Of a stretch of DNA of 64,000 nt, positions 35,122-44,479 are shown one piece after another. How positions within the stretch are numbered: position 1 is the first letter of the stretch; each line of letters begins with the position of its first letter. The stretch comes from Candidatus Heimdallarchaeota archaeon (GTDB taxonomy: Archaea > Asgardarchaeota > Heimdallarchaeia > Heimdallarchaeales > Heimdallarchaeaceae), in NCBI GenBank assembly GCA_018238545.1, contig JABCTC010000016.1, forward strand, positions 1 to 64,000, in the 5' to 3' direction. The position numbers and the translations under genes were made by a program. The notes under the pieces were generated by a model, which did not search any database, had not been told where the DNA came from, and saw nothing but the letters and a program-made list of their open reading frames with translations.

Positions 35122-36294
35122 TTAAGCACTACTACCGAATTCTTCGTTCCATTTGTCGTATCTATCTACTTCTTCATCACTGATTGATGGGCTGATAGCT
35201 TCTATTGCTTCTAAGAAATCATCTTGTGTAACTGAACGTGCTTTTATAGTTGTATCAGTAATTGCTCCAGCCATGTCTAACTCTCTGATAGGTGTCATTA
35301 TTGCTTCTCTGCACACCATTGCAATATCAGCACCAGAGTAACAATCAGTTATTTCTGCTAAAATAGAAAAGTCAACCTCAGAACACATTTCTATACCTCT
35401 TGTGTTATATTTGTAGATTGCTTCTCTAGCTTCAAGGTCTGGTAAAGGTATGTAAATACGTCGTTCAAATCTCCTTCTAAAAGCACCATCTATTGCTTCT
35501 GGTAAGTTTGTCGCACCTACAGTAACAATACGATCTGTTTCTGAACTAGATAAACCATCCATTGCAGTTAATAACTCAGTTTTAACCCGACGCATAGCAT
35601 CATGTTCTCCTCCCCTTGCTCCTGCTAATGCATCCACTTCATCAATGAAGATAATACTTGGCTGTTTTTCACGAGCGAGAGTAAACAATGTTTTTACTAA
35701 TTTCTCTGATTCACCTAACCACTTAGATATAATCGAAGATGCGCTAACATTGAAAAAAGTAGCCTCAACTTCAGCCGCTGTAGCCTTTGCTAACAGAGTT
35801 TTTCCACAACCGGGAGGACCAAATAACAAAATCCCCTTCCAAGGTCTTCGTGCTCCTGAAAAAAGATCTGGACGCATTAAAGGCAACACTATTGCTTCCC
35901 TCAATGTTTGTTTAGCATTTTCTAATCCTGCAATGTCTTTCAGTGTGACTGAAGGTTTCTCTGTAACGATAATATCAGAAATAGCTCCCGATAATTTATC
36001 ATCTGTGTCATCATCGCCAGCTGTTGACTTCTTCTCTTTCCGTTTTTGAAGTAATCCTCGCAACTCCTTTGAACGAGCTAAATACATCTCCGCTTTCTTT
36101 TTCAAAGTTCGAGCAATTTGAGGGTTACGTTCAAATCTAATAGCTTTCATTAAAGCTTCAGCTGCATCCAAATAATAAGGAATAGCCTCACTATAGTTTT
36201 TTTCTTTATCAAAAGTATAAGCTTTTAAAGCAAATTCTCTAGCATGATCTATTAAGCCTTGTGCTGACACGTGAGTCACAACCGTTTTTTTCAA
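35122..36294 (-). CDS. vps4: Vps4-type AAA ATPase
   Basis: This ATPase disassembles ESCRT-III filaments. The 390-residue chain has an MIT domain at about 10-85, which binds ESCRT-III tails, and a linker. A single AAA module follows with Walker A GPPGCGKT (159-166), Walker B IIFIDEVD (214-221), sensor ATNLPEAID and arginine fingers in FRRRFERR, then the Vps4 C-terminal region. The start is a TTG at 36294. A TATA-like sequence on the minus strand near 36325-36332 makes this an almost leaderless transcript, separate from or additional to the ESCRT-III genes 100 bp upstream. Confidence 0.94.
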   Translation of the reverse strand: MKKTVVTHVSAQGLIDHAREFALKAYTFDKEKNYSEAIPYYLDAAEALMKAIRFERNPQIARTLKKKAEMYLARSKELRGLLQKRKEKKSTAGDDDTDDKLSGAISDIIVTEKPSVTLKDIAGLENAKQTLREAIVLPLMRPDLFSGARRPWKGILLFGPPGCGKTLLAKATAAEVEATFFNVSASSIISKWLGESEKLVKTLFTLAREKQPSIIFIDEVDALAGARGGEHDAMRRVKTELLTAMDGLSSSETDRIVTVGATNLPEAIDGAFRRRFERRIYIPLPDLEAREAIYKYNTRGIEMCSEVDFSILAEITDCYSGADIAMVCREAIMTPIRELDMAGAITDTTIKARSVTQDDFLEAIEAISPSISDEEVDRYDKWNEEFGSSA

Positions 36295-36394
36295 GTTCTA
36301 TACTATTATTATTATTATCATCAGATATAAAGGTTTTATTTTACTTTTTACTGTTCTCCACTTTCCCTTTAAAAATAAAAATAAAAAGGAAGAT

Positions 36395-37048
36395 TTAATC
36401 TTCACTCATTTTTTTCTTCAACGATTCAAGCTCTTCTTCAAGATCTGATGTGTCTTCTTCCTTTTCACCTGAGACACCAGCTGGTGTTACGGGTAATCCA
36501 GAAATATCGGGCAAACTTGTTGTTGTTCCAAGATCCATTTCAGCCTCTAGCTGTGCTAATTGATCATCAATAGCAGCATCATCTTCAAAATCTAGAATTC
36601 CTTCTGATAAACTTGGATCAGATAGTGCTTCAGTCATCATTTCAATTTGATCACGTTGTTCCATAACTGTATCCATAACGCGTTCTGTACGTTCTGGAGA
36701 TACTTGCTTGATTTTCTCGCCAACTACTTTTGTGCCAATTTCCATTGCTTTAACAGTATCAGCAGTTGATGTTGCTGTTTGGATACCATCTATCTGAGCT
36801 TGAAGGTTCATAACAGTATTATGAAGAGAGTTGAGACGTTTCATGAAAACTGCTCTTCTTTTGAGGGCTGATCTTGCTCCAGCTTTATTGCCAGTTTGAA
36901 GCATTTTAGCAGCTAATATTTTCTGCTCATCTGCTTGTCTTTCAAGATTTCTTGCCTCATGTTCCATTCTATTCATTTGTGCCTTGAGTGTTGAAAGAGC
37001 ATCAGCATCTTCCTTACGTTTTTTGCCAAAGAGCCAATTTTTAACCAT
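36395..37048 (-). CDS. ESCRT-III subunit, Snf7/Vps20/32/60 (CHMP4-7) type
   Basis: The 217-residue protein has the helical hairpin of ESCRT-III. KKRKEDADALSTLKAQMNRM is helix 1, and AARMxQ-like spacing with ARSALKRRAVFMKRLN makes helix 2; the ALKRK motif is typical of the Snf7 class. The acidic C-terminus contains SLPDISGLPVTP, which resembles a Pro-rich MIM2 motif for MIT-domain binding. It follows the other ESCRT-III gene after 14 bp and precedes vps4. It is expected to polymerise on membranes. Confidence 0.87.
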   Translation of the reverse strand: MVKNWLFGKKRKEDADALSTLKAQMNRMEHEARNLERQADEQKILAAKMLQTGNKAGARSALKRRAVFMKRLNSLHNTVMNLQAQIDGIQTATSTADTVKAMEIGTKVVGEKIKQVSPERTERVMDTVMEQRDQIEMMTEALSDPSLSEGILDFEDDAAIDDQLAQLEAEMDLGTTTSLPDISGLPVTPAGVSGEKEEDTSDLEEELESLKKKMSED

Positions 37049-37062
37049 TATTTATCACCTAT

Positions 37063-37677
37063 TTAATCTTCTTCTCTTTTTCTTAGCTTTTGGATTTCTT
37101 GTTCTAAATCATCTGTTTCTACAACACCTACAGAAGGCAATCCTGCTTGTGTTGAGACACCTAATTCAACAGCTGTTTTTTCTATTAAACGATCTACTTC
37201 AGCTGGATCAGTGTCTGAAATCAATAAATCATCTATACCATCCTCAATAGTACCAGTAGATTCCTCAATACCATCAATAGAACCTTCCATATCCTGGATT
37301 ACTCTATCTAAATCTGGTATTTGTAACTGTTCATTAGCTGCTCTGAGAGCGGATGCTACACCGTGCATTTCTGCCGCCATACTGGCAGCAGTATCTGATC
37401 GTTCGAGTTTGAAAATTAAACCGTTTATTCTAGATACTAATTTTTGATATCCAAATTCCCAACGTTGATTTCGAACAATATCTGTAGCAAACAATCTCGC
37501 AGACTCTAAATCTCCTCGTTGAATACTTTGTTTCATTTTCAATTGCATCTTAGATTCGTCACGTTCAAGCTTTCTTTGAGCTCTTTCTAATCGACGAACA
37601 GTTAATCTTAGATTTACTATGTGGTCACGAGGGTTTTTCTTTGAACCCAATAGCCATCCCATAAAATTTCCGAACAT
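37063..37677 (-). CDS. ESCRT-III subunit, Vps2/24/46 (CHMP1-3) type
   Basis: The 204-residue protein begins MFGNFMGWLLGSKKNPRDH. It has the basic helix NLRLTVRRLERAQRKLERDE and the LESARLFATDIVRNQR segment, the counterpart of the A-x-K-I-x-AKDLVRTR block of CHMP2/3. The ALRAANEQLQIPDLDRVIQDME stretch corresponds to the MN-x-QLxLPxIxKIMxEFE region. The C-terminal helix ETDDLEQEIQKLRKREED could act as a MIM1-type site. It is the first gene of the minus-strand ESCRT run, so one lineage of each ESCRT-III class is encoded here. Confidence 0.87.
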   Translation of the reverse strand: MFGNFMGWLLGSKKNPRDHIVNLRLTVRRLERAQRKLERDESKMQLKMKQSIQRGDLESARLFATDIVRNQRWEFGYQKLVSRINGLIFKLERSDTAASMAAEMHGVASALRAANEQLQIPDLDRVIQDMEGSIDGIEESTGTIEDGIDDLLISDTDPAEVDRLIEKTAVELGVSTQAGLPSVGVVETDDLEQEIQKLRKREED

Positions 37678-37828
37678 CTATCTCACTGTCTAATTTGTTA
37701 AGTTATACCTATTTAAGCTTTCGTTGTTATTATATCTATTGTTTTAAACTCACATACATAAAGAAGGGTCCTTTCGAAATTTTTAAATTCAGATACTTAA
37801 AATAGAGCATGAAAATAGGTGATAATCT

Positions 37829-38140
37829 ATGCTCATGAATAAAAAAACAGCAAAATTAGCAGTGATAATCTTTAGCATTGCCGGAGCTATAATGTTGATG
37901 TCGACAGGTGTTCTTGCACAAGATCCCCCATCGGATAATTATTTAAAACCAATTGGAGCAGCCCTTGCAATAGGGATTGCTGGAGCAGCAGCAGCAATAG
38001 CAATGGGAATGGCAGGAAGTGCTGCAATAGGTGCCATAGTTGAAAATCCTGAATTATTCGGAAAAGCTTTTCTCTTCATTGTACTTATTGAAGCGGTAGC
38101 TATTTATGGGCTGCTTGTGGCAATTCTGATAGTATTCTAA
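37829..38140 (+). CDS. A/V-type ATP synthase subunit K (membrane ring)
   Basis: The 103-residue protein has a hydrophobic leader (about 8-30) ending in VLAQDPP that may be cleaved. Two helices follow, forming the c-ring hairpin: a glycine/alanine-rich helix (GAALAIGIAGAAAAIAMGMAG) and FIVLIEAVAIYGLLVAIL with the ion-binding Glu88. AGGTGAT at 37817-37823 sets the start at ATG 37829, or 37835. Subunits C and I are encoded 6-8 kb away rather than beside it, so the ATPase genes are scattered. Confidence 0.92.
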   Translation: MLMNKKTAKLAVIIFSIAGAIMLMSTGVLAQDPPSDNYLKPIGAALAIGIAGAAAAIAMGMAGSAAIGAIVENPELFGKAFLFIVLIEAVAIYGLLVAILIVF

Positions 38141-38175
38141 TCCCACAATCTTTTCTTATTTTTTGGGTGGAATTT

Positions 38176-38547
38176 ATGACTGATACTAACAAAATACAAT
38201 CTCCAGCAGCTATTAAGCTTGCTTCAATTAAAGATTTAGTGAAAATGATGATTTTCAGTGTAGGAACTGAAAGACCTGCAGGATACATAGGATATTTTAG
38301 AAATAATGAAAAATCTTTTTATTTCATTTTTAATACAAGTTTAGGATATTACGAACTTAATGCACTTCCTTTTGTAATCTGGGTTGAAGACTCCAAGGAA
38401 CTTGAAACAGCATTTATCAGATATAGAACATCTCCTGTTGAAGAGATGGAATTTTCTGATTTTGCAGCAGATCCAAAATGGGTTACTTTACCAGTAATTG
38501 CTTTTGAAGAAATGCCTGAATTTCTTAAGGTCTGGAAAAAGAAGTAG
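38176..38547 (+). CDS. unknown cytosolic protein after subunit K
   Basis: The 123-residue protein has no recognised family. It appears to be a small alpha/beta fold with an aromatic-rich centre (YIGYFRNNEKSFYFIFNTSL) and a DPKWVTLPVIAFEE segment. GTG 38167 is in frame, but the preceding GGGTGG ribosome site favours ATG 38176. It follows subunit K by 35 bp, so it could be linked functionally; this is only a context hint. Confidence 0.6.
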   Translation: MTDTNKIQSPAAIKLASIKDLVKMMIFSVGTERPAGYIGYFRNNEKSFYFIFNTSLGYYELNALPFVIWVEDSKELETAFIRYRTSPVEEMEFSDFAADPKWVTLPVIAFEEMPEFLKVWKKK

Positions 38548-38554
38548 TCTAGGT

Positions 38555-38854
38555 TTAACCAATTTTTTCACTACATTTTGGACAGAATTTATCTTCTTTC
38601 TTTATTTTTTCGCCACATTTGGAACAGAATTTGTTAACTTTCTTCTTTCTCAGTATGATTATTTGAATTATTGCCACTAATAAACCAATACTTCCTAAAC
38701 AGACCAGAATAATGTAAGCGTAATTGGTAGGAGTTGGTGTTTTTATTATGCCAAATAACCCATAACCGAGGGCAGCAATTCCAACAATCAACTCAGTAAC
38801 TATCCAAGTATATTTATCAAAGACACTTTTCTTCTTAGGCATAACACTCATCAC
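38555..38854 (-). CDS. small membrane protein with C-terminal zinc ribbon
   Basis: The 99-residue protein has two hydrophobic segments (about 18-37 and 45-67). A zinc ribbon CSKCGEKIKKEDKFCPKC follows in the cytosolic tail. Start choices are GTG 38854, ATG 38851 and ATG 38842. This layout is common in archaeal proteins of unknown function. Confidence 0.65.
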   Translation of the reverse strand: MMSVMPKKKSVFDKYTWIVTELIVGIAALGYGLFGIIKTPTPTNYAYIILVCLGSIGLLVAIIQIIILRKKKVNKFCSKCGEKIKKEDKFCPKCSEKIG

Positions 38855-38885
38855 AACAAAAGAATGCTAGTATTTATGCCTTTTC

Positions 38886-40286
38886 TCAAATCTCCCACAT
38901 ATCATCGAATTCATCGCTTTTTCTGCGAATATCTTCCATTTGTTGTTTCAAACGATTGTGTTCGACAGTAAGTTTACTCAATAGTCCATCTATGCCTCTT
39001 GTACTTCTTCCTCCATATCTTCGAGATTGATTTAAACGATGAACCTTACGTTCTACCGCTAGCAGTTGTTCAAACAGCTTGTTGAACTTTGCATCTTGAC
39101 CCTCTCTCCAATATAACTCCTTTTTCAGTTCACGTTTGTTCAGCAGGTAGGATCGTAGATGATTATGGTTACGTTGAATATTGCTCTTGAGTTCACTTAT
39201 TGTGAGTGAGTAATCTTTGAGATCTTCGATTATTGAAGATTTATGAATAGAAAAATCAATATAATTGTCCACTAATTGAAAATAAGTTAAAATCTGTTCT
39301 AGTGTCGCTTTTCGACCATATAAAACGTATGAATCCAATCGAGTTTTGAATCTGAAAGTTTTTCCTGATAGCAATTTTGAAATGTATTTTTTATTAATAA
39401 TATAAGATAAACTAATAGCTTCTTTTGTTATTAATTTTACAGAAAACAATCCCTTTTCTCGCAACAAATAGAGGTTTTGGCTTGTGAAAACAAGAAGATA
39501 CTTTTTAGCAATTTTACTGTTTTTCTTTAACCAGACACGAGGAATTACAGCTATAAGTTCTTCTTTTTCATTATCTGGAAGTAATTGATGTATTTTTTTT
39601 AGAAATCCAAACTGGAACTTCAAATAGTTTACTTTCTGGTCGAGTATATCAAAATCAGCTTCAATTCCCTCAAATTTATTTTCTAACGTATTATCCAAAA
39701 GCTTCAAGCGGTTTTCCATCAAAACTAAAATTTCTTCTGCTTTCTCAATATTGTTCAGGTTCGTATATCTCATATAACCAATATTGCGAAGCTTCTCATC
39801 CATCATAGTAAAAGTTTCATTTTCAAACTTTACAAGATGATCTATGAAAGTTGCGATTTTACTTCTAAGGAGCGTTATTTCATCTTCAACATCTGCGAAA
39901 AGCATTATTTTCGCTTTTCTGATTTCGTAAACAGTATCAACAACTTCAACATAGTGTTTAGTAAGTTTCCATACTTTGGATAATTTCTTATGTAGAAGAG
40001 TTACAGCAGAAAAAATTAGCTGAGGTAACTGTTGATAATATAGCAAACCGTCCTCTACTGAAGCAGATTTACACCAATCGCAACGGTGAACAGGTTCATG
40101 CCTAGTTGTTGTTGTTTCTTTTCCACAAGTGGGACAATTTTGTTCATAACAGTCTTCCTCACAGTTATCACAATAGTACACAGTGTTTGAGATTATTATG
40201 TGATCTGAACAAAGTTTCCTCTTACATGATTTACAATAATATTGTGCAGGACTACTGCAAAAACTACAATTTGCTATAGCAGGCAT
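38886..40286 (-). CDS. B-box-like zinc finger, coiled-coil and PH/GRAM-like protein
   Basis: The 466-residue protein opens with a B-box-like cluster (Cys7, Cys10, Cys18, Cys21, Cys26, His29, Cys39, Cys42). A further ribbon (Cys51, Cys54, His67, Cys69, Cys72) follows. Long helical coiled-coil stretches cover about 90-230, and an alpha/beta segment at about 235-345 (KKYLLVFTSQNLYLLREKGL) looks like a PH or GRAM domain. The end is again coiled coil. The order resembles TRIM-type proteins without a clear RING. It may bind membranes or ubiquitin-pathway partners; this is inference. A solitary gene. Confidence 0.6.
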   Translation of the reverse strand: MPAIANCSFCSSPAQYYCKSCKRKLCSDHIIISNTVYYCDNCEEDCYEQNCPTCGKETTTTRHEPVHRCDWCKSASVEDGLLYYQQLPQLIFSAVTLLHKKLSKVWKLTKHYVEVVDTVYEIRKAKIMLFADVEDEITLLRSKIATFIDHLVKFENETFTMMDEKLRNIGYMRYTNLNNIEKAEEILVLMENRLKLLDNTLENKFEGIEADFDILDQKVNYLKFQFGFLKKIHQLLPDNEKEELIAVIPRVWLKKNSKIAKKYLLVFTSQNLYLLREKGLFSVKLITKEAISLSYIINKKYISKLLSGKTFRFKTRLDSYVLYGRKATLEQILTYFQLVDNYIDFSIHKSSIIEDLKDYSLTISELKSNIQRNHNHLRSYLLNKRELKKELYWREGQDAKFNKLFEQLLAVERKVHRLNQSRRYGGRSTRGIDGLLSKLTVEHNRLKQQMEDIRRKSDEFDDMWEI

Positions 40287-40450
40287 TATAACACCTATTT
40301 TAGTAAAATATCAAAAATTACTTTATTTAGGGATGTAATATCTGGGAAATAGTATACTGCGTCCAACTTCAAAACAATGTGTGTAATAGTCAAACCAATA
40401 CTTTTATTTTTTGGGAGTTATCTTTTATTTATCACAGCAGGGAATAAGAT

Positions 40451-41656
40451 ATGAAGATATCAGAAAGAACTGAAAAATTTAGCTATGCTATCCGAGATGT
40501 TCTAACCGTAGCAGCAGAAGTTGAAGCACAAGGACATGAAATCATTAAACTAAATATAGGCGATCCAATAAAGTATGGCTTTAAAACCCCAAAACTACTC
40601 ACTGAACCTTTGAAGTATGCAGAAGAGGAGAACTATAATTTCTATGCCAACTCCCAAGGACTTCCAGAATTTAGAGAAGCAGTAACCATATATGAAAATG
40701 GCAAACATGGAGTAAGTGTCACAGCAGACAAAGTTGTTGCAACAGCGGGTGTGTCTGAGGGCATACAGATGACATTCATGGCTTTCACAAATCCAGGAGA
40801 TAATGTAGTTATACCAGGTATTCATTATCCTAGTTATTCAGGAAATGCTACAATTTTTGATACGAAAATTCAATATTATAAAACAGTAGTTCAAGATAAT
40901 TTTTATCCAGATGCAGAGCACATCAGATCTTTAATGAATGATAAGACAAAACTTGTCTTCCTCAACAGTCCAAATAATCCTACAGGATCAGTTTATCCAG
41001 AAAAAGTGCTAAAGGAAATCGTCGATGTTGTTGGAGAATATGATGCATGTATCGTTTCAGATGAAACCTATGATGGATTAATATTAGATGAAGGACTGAA
41101 ACACATAGCAACTGCAAAAGTTGCAAAAGATGTTCCAGTAATTGCATACAACGGCTTTAGCAAGGTGTTTTTAGCTCCAGGATGGAGGCTTGGATATGCC
41201 TACTTACACGATCCTGAAAATAAAGTAGAGGGACCTTGGGAAGGTTTGAATAAACTCACAAGAATCAGGTTGTGTGCATCTACACCTTTACAAAAAGCTG
41301 GAGCTGAAGCACTGAAACAGGATTTAAGTTCCTATCTCCCCGAAACAATCCGAATACTACGCGAAAGAAGGGACTTGATGTATAATAGGTTAGTAGAGAT
41401 GGAAGGAATAACTGTCTTCAAACCAGAAGCAGCATTCTACATTTTCCCTGTTCTAGATATGGAACAGTTTACTTGGAAAAATGATAAGGAATTTGTTTTT
41501 GACCTACTTCGTAAGAAACACGTTCTATCGGTTTTTGGCTCGGGATTTGGTCCTTATGGTGAAAATGGTTTCAGAATGGTGTATCTTCCAACATTGAATC
41601 AAATAGAGAATGCGATGAATAGATTGGAAGACTTACTAAACGTCTCTCGGATCTAA
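40451..41656 (+). CDS. class I aminotransferase (alanine/aspartate type)
   Basis: The 401-residue PLP enzyme shows LNIGDPIKYGF at the N-terminus, NSPNNPTGSVYP, SDETYDGL with the PLP Asp and Tyr, and GFSKVFLAPGWRLGY with the PLP lysine. The pattern is nearest to archaeal alanine aminotransferases (AlaA-like). The stop overlaps the end of the converging EamA gene by 21 bp. The substrate cannot be fixed from sequence alone. Confidence 0.88.
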   Translation: MKISERTEKFSYAIRDVLTVAAEVEAQGHEIIKLNIGDPIKYGFKTPKLLTEPLKYAEEENYNFYANSQGLPEFREAVTIYENGKHGVSVTADKVVATAGVSEGIQMTFMAFTNPGDNVVIPGIHYPSYSGNATIFDTKIQYYKTVVQDNFYPDAEHIRSLMNDKTKLVFLNSPNNPTGSVYPEKVLKEIVDVVGEYDACIVSDETYDGLILDEGLKHIATAKVAKDVPVIAYNGFSKVFLAPGWRLGYAYLHDPENKVEGPWEGLNKLTRIRLCASTPLQKAGAEALKQDLSSYLPETIRILRERRDLMYNRLVEMEGITVFKPEAAFYIFPVLDMEQFTWKNDKEFVFDLLRKKHVLSVFGSGFGPYGENGFRMVYLPTLNQIENAMNRLEDLLNVSRI

Positions 41657-42631
41657 TAGTTTTTCTTTTTCTTTTCTTTTTAAAATATACTTTTTGATTT
41701 TTGGAGAGAAGGAAGTTATGATTACTCCAGTTAAAATTATCCCTGCATAGAGAATAGTAAGAGGCGCAGGGAATTGATTAGAAAAGAACATTGCAAGAAT
41801 TGTTGCACCAATTGGTTCACCTAATATTGCAACTCCAACCACAAATGCTGGGAGTTTTTTTAAAGAATAATTGTAAGTTGCATGACCAATTAACGAAGGA
41901 CCTACAGCTGATAGAATAAATAAAACAAAAACAATTAATGGAAATACAAATAGTTCAAAATTTTCAAACTTGTTATAGATCAAGCAATAAATAAAGAGAA
42001 AGAATGCAGATGATAGATTTACAAAAGCAAAATATGGCCAAAGAGGAGCATTCTGTAAAACTTTCTTTCCAATTAGAAAATAGAAGGTAATGGTTAAAGC
42101 ACCGATTAACGATAATACTACTCCAAGTAATGAGTTGAATTGATCAGTAGAACCATTAGATGAACTGAAGGCTAATAAAACACCTCCCATTACTGCTAAT
42201 CCAATGCCTATCATTCCAAAATAATTAATTTTTTCTTTGAAAAAAATATAACCAAATACAGCTAGGAAAATTGGAACAGTGTCAACAAGAGTTGTAGATA
42301 TAGCAATAGAAGTAAAACCAAGTGAAACAAACCAAGAAGCAAAATGAATTGCTAATAGTAAACCTGCAAGGACATACCAATGGGTTTTTCTCAAAGTAGA
42401 TTTCTGGATTATCCAGTTAATCTTTTTTTTGCGAAATGAAAGAAGAAGAGCTCCAATCCCTGCAAATAAAGTCCGATACATCGCAGTAACTTCATATTTA
42501 ACACCATATGTTACATTAAGTTCCACTACAATAATTGCAGAAAATGAGACAGCAACCACTGCAATGAGAAGCAACAGAAAGGGAAAGATTAATTGAAACT
42601 TTGATTTTTCATTTTCTTCATTATGCTCCAA
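41636..42631 (-). CDS. EamA/DMT-family transporter
   Basis: The 331-residue protein has ten hydrophobic segments in two repeats, each with the EamA-type features (AxxVAxTLVDTVPIFLAVFGYIFF in the first half; LGEPIGATILAMFFSNQ in the second). Members export or import small metabolites. The start is a TTG at 42631, overlapping the 3' end of the phosphoglycerate mutase gene by 11 bp, so it is probably translated by coupling. Confidence 0.83.
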   Translation of the reverse strand: MEHNEENEKSKFQLIFPFLLLLIAVVAVSFSAIIVVELNVTYGVKYEVTAMYRTLFAGIGALLLSFRKKKINWIIQKSTLRKTHWYVLAGLLLAIHFASWFVSLGFTSIAISTTLVDTVPIFLAVFGYIFFKEKINYFGMIGIGLAVMGGVLLAFSSSNGSTDQFNSLLGVVLSLIGALTITFYFLIGKKVLQNAPLWPYFAFVNLSSAFFLFIYCLIYNKFENFELFVFPLIVFVLFILSAVGPSLIGHATYNYSLKKLPAFVVGVAILGEPIGATILAMFFSNQFPAPLTILYAGIILTGVIITSFSPKIKKYILKRKEKEKLLDPRDV

Positions 42632-43850
42632 ACTTGTGCACCAATCTCATCTCGTTTAATGCTATACCCATTAAATACTTACCTACAACATGCCCCAATG
42701 AACCTTTAATCGCATAAGATTCACCGAATTTTTCAACTTCGTCTCTTCTACAATCTGAAGAATAGATGACTACTGGTACAGGATCTGCAGAATGATCCTT
42801 GAAACTACATGGGGTACTATGATCTCCAGTAACCATTATAACAATCTCTTGATCAAAATTCTCAGGTAGAAACCTATACAATTCTTTGTCAACTTTTTCT
42901 ATAAAATGTGCTTTTGCCATATAGTCTCCATCATGAGAAAGATTATCTGTTCCCTTCACATGTGCAAAAACAAAATCATAATTCTTTAGGTTCTCAAGTG
43001 TAACCTCAAATTTTGCTTCTAGATTGGTATCTATGCCTCCAGTTAGTCTTTCATCTTCAATAATATCCATCCCTAGCATTCGAGCGATGCCTTTATAGAG
43101 CCCACCTCCAGCAACACAAGCTGATTCAAGACAATATTCCTCTTCAAAATTTGGTACTTTAGGTACTTTACCAGCCCCTCTAATTAATAAAAAGTTGGCA
43201 GGTAAAAGCCCTTCTTGCACTCTTTCATCATTAATTACAGCCTTTGATAAGATATCTCTTGCCTTCATTACGTAAGTAGTAAGAACACGAGCGGTCTTTT
43301 GAGATTCAAAACTTTCGTCTAATGGTTTGCAAGTTGGTGGTTCTTTTCCTTCAACCTTCGGATCATTACCATATATTTTATCAGTCAACCCTTCTCCTCG
43401 AAGAACCAAAGCTGCTCGGTGTTCAGTTCCAGCCTTGAGTAAAAATTTTATTCCATCAATCTCAATTCCTTCAAGAAGATTCGATAACTCTTCTGTTCCA
43501 GTTTTTATTCTACCAGCTCTTCTATCAGTAATAACACCATTGTCATCTATTGTAGCAAAGTTGACTCTAAATGCAATATCTCCTTCTTTAACTTCTAATC
43601 CAACTCCTGCAGCTTCAAAGGGTCCTCTACCAGTGTAATATTCATAGGGGTTTACACCAAAAAGCGCTAAGTGTGCGGTATCACTACCTGGAGTTACCCC
43701 AGGTGCAATAACATGCAATAGACCATTCATTCCCAAGGAGGCTATTTTATCTAAATTGGGAGTATTTGCATATTCAAGTGGAGTTTTTCCACCCAAATCA
43801 GGTATTGGTCGATCTCCAAGACCATCCAATACTATAAACAAAAGCTTCAT
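42621..43850 (-). CDS. apgM: cofactor-independent phosphoglycerate mutase, archaeal type
   Basis: ApgM interconverts 3- and 2-phosphoglycerate in glycolysis and gluconeogenesis. The 409-residue sequence begins MKLLFIVLDGLGDRPI with the metal-binding Asp. GVTPGSDTAHLALFG follows, with the Ser that is phosphorylated during catalysis, then YTGRGPFEAAGVG and VTGDHSTPCSFKDHSADPVP near the C-terminus with the remaining metal ligands. Its length is right for the family. The EamA gene is downstream with overlap. Confidence 0.95.
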   Translation of the reverse strand: MKLLFIVLDGLGDRPIPDLGGKTPLEYANTPNLDKIASLGMNGLLHVIAPGVTPGSDTAHLALFGVNPYEYYTGRGPFEAAGVGLEVKEGDIAFRVNFATIDDNGVITDRRAGRIKTGTEELSNLLEGIEIDGIKFLLKAGTEHRAALVLRGEGLTDKIYGNDPKVEGKEPPTCKPLDESFESQKTARVLTTYVMKARDILSKAVINDERVQEGLLPANFLLIRGAGKVPKVPNFEEEYCLESACVAGGGLYKGIARMLGMDIIEDERLTGGIDTNLEAKFEVTLENLKNYDFVFAHVKGTDNLSHDGDYMAKAHFIEKVDKELYRFLPENFDQEIVIMVTGDHSTPCSFKDHSADPVPVVIYSSDCRRDEVEKFGESYAIKGSLGHVVGKYLMGIALNEMRLVHKFGA

Positions 43851-44050
43851 GATATGGTTAAATATGTTATCTAATAAAATGTTTCCATTTTTTCTGTTTT
43901 TCTTTCATTTTAAATATAATTGATTATTAGTGGTAGTTTTCTGTTATCATATGTTAGCACGATAGTTTAACTTATTCCCGTTTTCTGGTTTCAATAAACT
44001 TAATAGTATAACGTTTGTTAATAATTAACTAGAAGGAACTGGTGAACATA

Positions 44051-44437
44051 ATGTCTATAGATTTAACAGCATCACAAAAAAAACAATTAGTTAAAATACT
44101 GAAACAAATTTCATTAGGTTGCGATTTAGAGGCGTTAGCTGTCGTTAATGCAGAAGGTATCAAAGTTGCATTTTTTTCGGAGAAGGGAACAGATCCTGAT
44201 TTACTCAGTGCGGTCTCTTCAGCGGTACTTTCCACAGGAAAAATGGTAACTAGTAATTTAGAGCATGGTATTTTAGAGCTAGTATTAATAAGAGGAGAAG
44301 AAGGTTTCACAATATTAGCAGGTGCATCAGATTATATATTAATAGGCGCTAGCAGGGATTTACACAATGTTGGACTAGCTATGCAAGTTATTAAGCGATA
44401 TGTGCCAGAAACAATAGAAGCTTTGTCGGAAAACTAA
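44051..44437 (+). CDS. roadblock/LC7-domain protein
   Basis: The 128-residue protein is a single roadblock domain. LKQISLGCDLEALAVVNAEG forms the first helix and strand, LSAVSSAVLSTGKMVTSNLE the middle helix, and LVLIRGEEGFTILAGASDYI with a last helix MQVIKRYVPE completes it. Such domains pair with small GTPases as activators or scaffolds, in Asgard archaea as in eukaryotes. GGTGA at 44040-44044 precedes ATG 44051; GTG 44042 lies inside that site. A small GTPase is encoded 20 kb away. Confidence 0.86.
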   Translation: MSIDLTASQKKQLVKILKQISLGCDLEALAVVNAEGIKVAFFSEKGTDPDLLSAVSSAVLSTGKMVTSNLEHGILELVLIRGEEGFTILAGASDYILIGASRDLHNVGLAMQVIKRYVPETIEALSEN

Positions 44438-44479
44438 ACTATCGCTAATTTTTATCAATTTTTTAAGAAAGAAGAATAA

